This document shows positions 42,532 to 49,600 of a DNA stretch of 64,000 bases, piece after piece (the first letter of the stretch is position 1; each line of letters starts with the position of its first letter). The DNA is from a virus, in IMG/VR virus record IMGVR_UViG_3300017917_002350, positions 1-64,000 of that record. One strand, 5' to 3'. A program made the position numbers and the translations under genes. The notes beneath the pieces were generated by a model. It worked only from the letters and a program-made list of their open reading frames with translations, had not been told where the DNA came from and ran no database searches.

Positions 42532-42722
42532 GTTTCCAAATTGAAGATAGAGGTAATGGAGTTAAATGGGTACAAATTGATAGTCCTAGAATAAAAGACA
42601 TGGCCAAATGGTGTCGTGAAACCGGATGCGGTAAACAAGTAAACTTTAAACAAATTAGCTTTCGCTGCGAATCAGAACTAACAATGTTTTTAATAAAATG
42701 GCAGGCCAATAATGTCAAGTAA
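42522..42722 (+). CDS. small protein after UvsW
   Basis: 66 residues (ATG 42528 is an alternative start). MSFQIEDRGNGVKWVQIDSP and MAKWCRETGCGKQVNFKQIS form a small beta-alpha unit. Its position right after uvsW is the same as T4 uvsW.1, which has a similar size, but sequence homology cannot be judged here. Overlaps the helicase by 10 bp and the next gene by 11 bp. Confidence 0.65.
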   Translation: MAMSFQIEDRGNGVKWVQIDSPRIKDMAKWCRETGCGKQVNFKQISFRCESELTMFLIKWQANNVK

Positions 42723-43296
42723 AACATTTGTGTGTGGAGATAGTTTTATGTCTCCGGATCCTCGAGCACCAGGTCGCCATTTCAGTGAGATAATAGGAGC
42801 AACAAGTCTGGCAAAACCTGGTTGCAGTAATACAGATATATGTTTCCAAATTGAACGAGCAATTGCTCTTGAAGCAGATAGAGTAATAATTGCAACAACA
42901 GATTGTGCAAGGATAGAATTAAGACTAACAAGCACAAGTCTTGCGTCAATAGACCTAGATAGTTTTAGAAATGGACAGTATGCAAGTGACACTATACCCA
43001 CATTCATTGGCGAAGAGCCAGACTTAAAACACAAGTATTCTTTGTCAACAACTAGACGTCTAGCAGTTAAACAGTATTTTACAGAAATATTTGACCCTGC
43101 ATTGAAAAGTATTACAGATCGTTGGAACTTAGAATATTTTTTACTACAGTTAGAAAAAAAACAAATCAACTATACTGTACTAGACAGAAATTTTGTAATT
43201 TACAAATACGCAGAACAATATCCCAATGAACCATATGTGTTTCACACGGATTTTTTAACACAAGAACAAGCAGCAATTTTACTTTTACAACAATGA
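42712..43296 (+). CDS. SGNH-hydrolase-like protein
   Basis: 194 residues. FVCGDSFMSPDP near the N-terminus contains the GDS motif of SGNH/GDSL hydrolases, and SLAKPGCSNTDICFQIERAI gives the conserved G-x-N block. Typical SGNH enzymes deacetylate sugars or esters. The third DxxH-like site is not clear (the end contains VFHTDFLT). Phage homologs sometimes act on glycans. Overlaps neighbours by 4-11 bp. Confidence 0.7.
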   Translation: MSSKTFVCGDSFMSPDPRAPGRHFSEIIGATSLAKPGCSNTDICFQIERAIALEADRVIIATTDCARIELRLTSTSLASIDLDSFRNGQYASDTIPTFIGEEPDLKHKYSLSTTRRLAVKQYFTEIFDPALKSITDRWNLEYFLLQLEKKQINYTVLDRNFVIYKYAEQYPNEPYVFHTDFLTQEQAAILLLQQ

Positions 43297-43796
43297 GAAT
43301 ACTTACATTAGAAAACACAGCATATGAACTAAACGAAGTGCCTGACGAAATCGAGGATTTGAGATTCGCTGTATTAGATAATAGCGATCCTAGAACCCCT
43401 GATTATTTTTATATACCTCTCATATTTTTAGAAAGTTTTAATAGTCCTGCACTAGTATTAAAAATAGGAGACAACATAGTTAAAATGCCAGTAGATTGGC
43501 ATGTGCTCATTGGAGAACCAGATCTAGGCGACTTAGAGGTAGTGCCATTGACCAGTATCAACGATCGCGGATTTAGTGTATTTTGCTTTAATCCTGTAAG
43601 CAGCTTCAAACCAGAGTTTGCCAAAATTGAAATAGTTGATATCTATCAAGATGTAAAATGGTATTTCCCCAAACTCAAACCTGGACAATTGCTAGCAGTC
43701 CCGTTGGAGACTGGTGTTGAAAAACCCTTGTGTGCCTACTTTGTTAAAGACATTTCAAGACAAAGCGAGGTAGTTGACTATTCAAAATGTTGGTGA
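43293..43796 (+). CDS. conserved T4-like phage protein, unknown
   Basis: 167 residues, beta-rich. MRILTLENTAYELNEVPDEI, MPVDWHVLIGEPDLGDLEVVPLTSI and GFSVFCFNPVSSFKP look like a compact domain seen in several T4-like aquatic phages, but a family name is not recalled with confidence. Coupled to the SGNH gene by ATGA. Lies in the early replication-gene run, so it may be a replication/structural accessory; no evidence decides. Confidence 0.65.
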   Translation: MRILTLENTAYELNEVPDEIEDLRFAVLDNSDPRTPDYFYIPLIFLESFNSPALVLKIGDNIVKMPVDWHVLIGEPDLGDLEVVPLTSINDRGFSVFCFNPVSSFKPEFAKIEIVDIYQDVKWYFPKLKPGQLLAVPLETGVEKPLCAYFVKDISRQSEVVDYSKCW

Positions 43797-43800
43797 TGCA

Positions 43801-44091
43801 ATGAGTCAGCTTGAACCCGGTGCAAGTTACGTTTATGAACGAGTGGATGGTGTAACTTATGCTCGTAAGTTAGGAGATCCACCAGACAAAAGATTTGAGA
43901 TAGGCAGAGATTACGATCCTAGAACTAGTGACGGTAGACCGTTGCACGACCATTTAATGGATTCAAAACTTTGGGGAGAAATTCATCGTGCAGCTAAAAC
44001 AAATCCTGCTTTACAAGATGCACTAGATCGTGTTAAACTAATTCATGCACTAAGTAAACAAGATGACAACGTGCCACATCATCCAGTATGA
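43801..44091 (+). CDS. conserved phage protein, unknown
   Basis: 96 residues from ATG 43801, four bases after the previous stop. Residues include YERVDGVTYARKLGDPPDKRFEI and a helical acidic end. It resembles proteins that accompany T4-like replication genes, but no family is known. Ends with a 4-bp overlap on the next gene. Confidence 0.6.
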   Translation: MSQLEPGASYVYERVDGVTYARKLGDPPDKRFEIGRDYDPRTSDGRPLHDHLMDSKLWGEIHRAAKTNPALQDALDRVKLIHALSKQDDNVPHHPV

Positions 44092-44552
44092 CAGATAAAC
44101 TAAACATAACAAATGAAATGCGAGTGTTTGATTCAAAGGATCGAACGTTTTATCGTGAACTCACTGAAGAAGAACGCCGAAAGTTCAGCACGTTCCTAAT
44201 GATAAGATGGGGATCAAGTGTACAAGGCTCAACAGAACTACAACAGTACTATCTACTTGCTTGCAACGAAAATCTAAACAAACACTTTTTTGAACTGAGT
44301 CGACACCCTGAATTGCAGTGGTTGTTGGCTACCACAGTTAGTCCGGGCATGGGCACTTTTAGGCACAACTGGATAAAACAAAAAAAACGTGAAGGCAGTA
44401 ATAATAAAGCAGTAAAATTTTTAAGACAAATTTATCCAACACTTAGTGAAGACGAATTAGAATTATTGGCATCAATCAATGATACAGCAGATCTTAAACA
44501 GTTGGCAAGAGAACATGGTTGGGATGACAAGCGAATCAAGTCAGAACTATAA
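44088..44552 (+). CDS. possible clamp-loader small subunit (gp62-like)
   Basis: 154 residues. EERRKFSTFLMIRWGSS, QQYYLLACNENLNKHFFEL and HPELQWLLATTVSP...RHNWIKQKK follow the order of T4 gp62 (F-x-VENAL..., Y-x-MN, ...RYGKW). The match is by pattern rather than identity, and the protein is shorter than T4 gp62 (187). If true, it is the delta-like subunit of the gp44/62 clamp loader. gp44 itself is not in this window. Confidence 0.5.
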   Translation: MTDKLNITNEMRVFDSKDRTFYRELTEEERRKFSTFLMIRWGSSVQGSTELQQYYLLACNENLNKHFFELSRHPELQWLLATTVSPGMGTFRHNWIKQKKREGSNNKAVKFLRQIYPTLSEDELELLASINDTADLKQLAREHGWDDKRIKSEL

Positions 44553-45222
44553 ATGTAAATATTGTGAAAAACTGTTTCGCAAAGAATCAACTCTTGCAGC
44601 ACATCTGTGCGAGCAAAAGCGCAGATGGCAACAAGAAACTGAAACAGGAGTACAATTTGGACTTAGAGCATATCTACAATTTTATGAATCTACACAAGGT
44701 AGTGCTCAACTTAAAAGTTATGAAAATTTTGTAACCAGCCCGTATTACAACGCTTTTGTCAAGTTTGGTAGACACATGGTTGATATTCGCTGCATCAATA
44801 ACACCAGTTTTACTGCTTGGTTATTAAAAAACAATAAAAAACTAGATTATTGGTGTAAAGACAGTTTTTATGAGGAATGGTTGTATGAATATATTAAAAA
44901 GGAAGCAGTGCAAGACGCACTTGAACGAGCACTCAAGGAAATGGAGAAATACGCCGGGGGAGATAGTGGTCTTGCTAGCTTCAGCCATTATTTTAAGTAC
45001 GGCAATCGTAATAGGATTTGTCATCACATTACCAGTGGTCGTATTAGCCCTTGGGTTATCTATAATTGTGCTAGTGGCATTGAATTTCTTGAGTCTATTA
45101 CTGAAGAACATTTGGCCATTATTCTTCCTTGGATTGATCCTGATTATTGGAATCGTCGGTTTCGGGACTATGTAGCTGATGCAGAATGGTGCAAACTGGT
45201 GTTAAAGGAAGCAGGGCTTTGA
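44524..45222 (+). CDS. zinc-finger protein conserved in T4-like phages
   Basis: 232 residues from ATG 44524. The N-terminus has a C2H2-like finger, YKCKYCEKLFRKESTLAAHLCEQKRR. A long helical body (GLRAYLQFYES, FVTSPYYNAFVKFGRHMV) follows, and the C-terminal FKYGNRNRICHHITSGRISPWVIYN block is strongly patterned. Probably binds nucleic acid. Overlaps the gp62-like gene by 29 bp; the true start could be 44515. No function known. Confidence 0.75.
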   Translation: MTSESSQNYKCKYCEKLFRKESTLAAHLCEQKRRWQQETETGVQFGLRAYLQFYESTQGSAQLKSYENFVTSPYYNAFVKFGRHMVDIRCINNTSFTAWLLKNNKKLDYWCKDSFYEEWLYEYIKKEAVQDALERALKEMEKYAGGDSGLASFSHYFKYGNRNRICHHITSGRISPWVIYNCASGIEFLESITEEHLAIILPWIDPDYWNRRFRDYVADAEWCKLVLKEAGL

Positions 45223-45806
45223 AATTTAAATCAGACATTGACATTGACGTAGCTGATAGAGATCAGGCATTGGCCTGTGTAAAACACACAGCAGCATCTA
45301 TCATGCGTGATGGAAAAGTTACAAAACACAACACGGGTGTATATTTCACGTGTATCCCTGTAGACCCTGTTACAGGTCGTTCCAGTCTGAACTACGAAGA
45401 AGCTGAAGATCGTGGTTATATCAAAGTAGACGTTCTCAATGTGGGACTGTATCAACAGGTGCAAAGTGATCAACATCTGCAACAACTAATGGTGCAAGAA
45501 CCCGAGTGGGACAAATTATATGATCCAGAATTTTGTTCACAGTTGATACATATAGGCGCACATTATGATACACTTATTCGCATGCCCGAAGCAGTGAATA
45601 GTATACCAAGATTAGCAATGTTTTTGGCGGTTATCCGACCTGCCAAACGACACTTGATTGGTCAGACATGGCAAAAAGTAGCAGAGTCTGTTTGGCAAAA
45701 ACCAACAGATGATAGCTACTATTTTAAAAAAGCACATGCAGTGGGATACGCACATCTAGTAGCAGTAAACATGAATTTGCTTAGCCAAGCTTCCGAACAA
45801 GAGTAA
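45219..45806 (+). CDS. DnaE-fingers-like protein (cellular Pol III alpha fragment-like)
   Basis: 195 residues from TTG 45219, which overlaps the previous stop (TTGA) and follows AAGGAAG. YIKVDVLNVGLYQQV resembles DnaE KFDFLGLxTL. IPRLAMFLAVIRPAKRHLI resembles the alpha-subunit IALxRPGPL region. YYFKKAHAVGYAHLVAVNMNLL resembles FNKSHSxAYxLxSYQTAYLK of DnaE. The catalytic palm Asp residues are absent. It could be a recruitment or decoy protein for host replication, or a fold relic. Assignment is by recognised motif order and needs profile support. Confidence 0.6.
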   Translation: MKFKSDIDIDVADRDQALACVKHTAASIMRDGKVTKHNTGVYFTCIPVDPVTGRSSLNYEEAEDRGYIKVDVLNVGLYQQVQSDQHLQQLMVQEPEWDKLYDPEFCSQLIHIGAHYDTLIRMPEAVNSIPRLAMFLAVIRPAKRHLIGQTWQKVAESVWQKPTDDSYYFKKAHAVGYAHLVAVNMNLLSQASEQE

Positions 45807-46158
45807 TTGATCTTCTTTTGCTACGTTTTGCAGCAATTTCTTTCAAGCTCACCTGTGGTCCAAACTTGATTTCCACATCCTTGCTGTTCATTGTTTTAAC
45901 CACAGTCCTAAACGGTGTCCATTCTGACTTCAAGAACACATTGATAGGAATCAACCTATTACTTTCCCACCACCACGTCTCTGCCAGCTCCAAAAACTGT
46001 TGTTTTTGTTCCAGTGTACGTAAAGCACCGTAGTCGTAAATGGTTGTAATCACTTCATCTAGGTTTTGTATCACACCAATGTATTCGTTGCCGCCATATA
46101 CAAGGTAAGTTAGAAACGGGTATTTTTTAAGTAACTGCTGGTAATTGGGTTCATCCAT
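45781..46158 (-). CDS. conserved phage protein, unknown
   Basis: 125 residues on the minus strand, convergent with and overlapping the DnaE-like gene by 26 bp. YLVYGGNEYIGVIQNLDE, TIYDYGALRTLEQKQQFLELAETWWW and SNRLIPINVFL are the recognisable conserved runs. The C-terminus is basic (KEIAAKRSKRRSI). No family name is known. In the opposite orientation to the neighbouring blocks, it separates replication genes from the fibre operon. Confidence 0.7.
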   Translation of the reverse strand: MDEPNYQQLLKKYPFLTYLVYGGNEYIGVIQNLDEVITTIYDYGALRTLEQKQQFLELAETWWWESNRLIPINVFLKSEWTPFRTVVKTMNSKDVEIKFGPQVSLKEIAAKRSKRRSITLVRKLG

Positions 46159-46163
46159 TTTTA

Positions 46164-46171
46164 AATAAATA
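46164..46171 (+). promoter_or_regulatory. late promoter box AATAAATA of the fibre operon
   Basis: AATAAATA ends exactly seven bases before ATG 46179, without a ribosome-binding site. It marks the start of the late fibre genes. Confidence 0.6.
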
Positions 46172-46178
46172 CAAGATA

Positions 46179-46673
46179 ATGCAAATTCTAGCTTATTTAT
46201 ATCCGAATACAGTCACGGTCCAATTATGGGATCTCAGTATTTTCACACCAAGGAACAGAGTCGTGTACAGTCGCCCTATCAAAATTTACCAAGGTATTGA
46301 CAACACCCTACAAGTTGTCACATTAAACCAAGATCAAAAACCAATAGATCTAACTGGTTACAGTTTAGAAGCTGAAATTCAAGATCCATTAAATGAAATT
46401 ACAGCATACAGTTATGCAGTAACGTTCACAGATCAGGCCAAAGGACGCGGCACTTTTACTGTACAACAAGCAGATGTAAACAGTTTAGATCAAAGATTCT
46501 ACAAACTGACACTGAAAGCAGTGGAAACAGCTACAGGCAATGAGCGTGTGATTTATGTGGATGCCAACTGGACTGCACCATTGGATCTAGAAGTGTTACC
46601 GGCTTATTACGCCGACACCAGCCCGGCGCCTAACTTGAATGAGGTCGTTATCGACAGTGGACTATTACCATGA
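46179..46673 (+). CDS. baseplate/fibre-attachment protein (BppU-like N-domain)
   Basis: 164 residues. The order VQLWDLSIF, then TLQVVTLNQDQKPIDLTGYSLEAEI resembles the N-terminal beta-sandwich of BppU-like baseplate proteins and many phage fibre-associated proteins, where incoming data are limits such as 'DxxG'. TAPLDLEVLPAYYA ends the fold. ATGA-coupled to the giant fibre gene, so it probably joins the fibre to the baseplate. Assignment by pattern, moderate. Confidence 0.6.
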   Translation: MQILAYLYPNTVTVQLWDLSIFTPRNRVVYSRPIKIYQGIDNTLQVVTLNQDQKPIDLTGYSLEAEIQDPLNEITAYSYAVTFTDQAKGRGTFTVQQADVNSLDQRFYKLTLKAVETATGNERVIYVDANWTAPLDLEVLPAYYADTSPAPNLNEVVIDSGLLP

Positions 46674-49600
46674 CAGCAAATGTAAATGTAACAAAACTAT
46701 TATTCAAACGCGGTAACACTGTTCAAAATGCCAATTATACCGGTATCAATGGCGAAATCACTGTGGACACACAGGCCAAAACCTTACGCATACACGATGG
46801 TGTAACAGCAGGCGGTAATGTGATCACAGCCGGTGGCGTAGTAGGTTCTTATAGTAACACCAATGCAGCAGCATACATTCCCACAGATCCTACTATAACA
46901 AGTTTACAAAGTAATGCAGCAACACAAGCTGTGGCAATCAACACAGTGAATGCCAACATTGGGGCATTTCAAACCTACGCAAATATAACATTGAGTACAG
47001 TAGCAAATGCTGCTAGCCAAGAAACACAAATCAATCTTATAAATGCAAATGTTACGGCGGCCAATGCGATTATTAGCAATTTACAAAGCAATGCTGGTGC
47101 ACAGGCAACCAGCATAAATTCTATCAATGCCAATTTGGGATCATTCCAGACCTATGCCAACGCAACTTTTGGTACAAGCAATTATGGTAACACTAATGTA
47201 GCTGCCTACCTTGGAGCGTTTGATGGTAACATTTTACCTAGCGCCAATGTGACATACAGCCTAGGCAGTGAAACCAGACAGTGGAAAGACCTGTGGGTCA
47301 GCAATAACACTATTTACATTGGTAATACACCTATTAGAGTAGATGGTACCACGCTTTTAATAAACGGCGCTCCTGTGTCGGGTGGCACATACAGCAATAC
47401 CAATGTGGCAGCATATCTACTTGGTAATATAACTACAGGAAACATCAAGTCAGGAAATCTTGCTGCCACTGGTAACATTGTGACCAATGTTAGGCATTGG
47501 GATTCAGCTGGTGCTAATCTTTATGTATGGTTTAATGCCGCAAGCACTCCAGAATTGGTAACCCTGGGTAATTTTGGCAATATCGCAGGGTGGACTGTGA
47601 GTGTGAGTGACGGAAACAGCGCCACAGTAACAGCTACCAATCCTGCAGGATATTTCAGTATCAGTACCGATGTAGGACTAACAGGTTCTGGCAACTTGAC
47701 ATTTACCAGTCCTGGCTATCAAGGTGAAACACCTGCCCCGATGACCATAAGTTCCGGGTCGAACACCTGGACATTTGGCACAGATGGTAATCTAACATTA
47801 CCAGGCGGCGGCGCCATTGACGGCTCTGATTACGATGTTGATATCACGGCAGGCAACGATGGGGTCGGTACATTTGGTCATATCAGTTTCACAGCAAATG
47901 GTCCCAATGGACTCAATTCATTCACTTATAACTCTCTTGGAGAAATAACTGTTGTCACTGCGGGTGCCAACGATGGTCTCATCAAATGGGTAGGTAATTC
48001 GTCAGGAGATGGCAATGGTTATACAACCATGGTCATGGTACCTGACACCACAAGAGAAGGCACCGATCAGTATATTATTATTGACCCCACAGGTGGAGAG
48101 CCCGGACACATACATATCCGTGCTGGCGGCACACAGGATTCAAGTGCAGCCGACCTATATTTAGGTGGTGAATTGACCGCAGTGCGAGTCAGTGACACTT
48201 CGGGTATAGTAACTGTTAGGACAACCAACATAGGTGATCCCAACATAACCATGGACTGGGCGTTCCAACCAGACGGTAATTTATACTTTCCTGGAATAGG
48301 AAACAATAGAATAGGTGAAAGCGAACCCGGGTTAGTTGTAACCAGTGACAATTCTGTAGTTTTACAATCTAATAATGGTGGTGTAAGCAACGAATGGACA
48401 TTTGGCACTGATGGCAATCTCACTGTGCCAGGCAACATAAACTACGCCAATGGCGTTAGCATACTAAGTGGCATAGGTGGTGCAGTAAATGGTAACATTG
48501 TAGTGGGTGACAGTCAAATACAGTTTGTGGCCAACAGCTCAGGTGATGGCTACGGACTCAGCACAATCCGTTTGGTTCCTTATACCCCGGGTTATGACAG
48601 TGCAATTATTATCATTGATCCCACATATCCCAATCACATACACATGAGAGCCGGATTTGAACAGGACAATGCAGCGGCCAACTTGTTCCTGGGCGGCGAA
48701 GCCAGTCACTTCAATGTGGAAGAAGGTGCCAACCCAAATGTAAGTATAAGGTCCAACTACTACACATGGACATTTGCTACAGATGGTAACCTTACCATAC
48801 CGGGCAATATAATCACCACTGGAAATTCTACCACAATCGGTACGGCCAATGCCAGTGTTGTTCTAAACAACAATTTGCAATCAGCCAGTTTGACAGTGCA
48901 GAAACACTACCAAGAATTTTATTCAAACGGTGATTACAACACCAGCGGTGATGGGGCTGACATGTTCTTTGCTAATGTGGGCGGCCAAGGTCAGTTGAAC
49001 ATACAAATCATATCTAATCAAGGAGTTTACCTAAGAGGTCTTCTCAATAGAATCTATACAAGATTTACTGATGGTGATGCATCATTCTATTACAACTACA
49101 GCAATGTCCGCTTTGTCGTGAATCCCAGTGTAGAAGCCATACAAGGCAATCTAGTAAGCATCACCAGAGATGCTGTTGATCCAGAAGAGTTTACTATAAC
49201 ACTAGATCAGTTACCTGTGCCTGATCCATTTACTGTATCCAACATAGACATCATATATGATTTTGTAAACACCATTGGCATGGATGCTTATGAGAATGCC
49301 TGGGGCATAGGATTAGATGATCAGAATCTCGTTTTTAGAACCGGTAGAGATATAACCCTATCGGCCACCGACGACATAGAAATCACTAGTGGTAGTAGTT
49401 TGCAATTGCGTTTGCACAAACGCGACGATCAATCTCCGGATAGTGGTGTACAGATATTCACCGTTGATGAGGGTACTGAAAAACCTTGGACCTTTAGCTT
49501 TGGTGGCGATTTATTCTTTCCGTCGGCTGGGGCAGAATTCAAAATTGGTACTATTGACAACAACCTGAGAATCAATACAGAAACCAATCTAAGAATCTAC

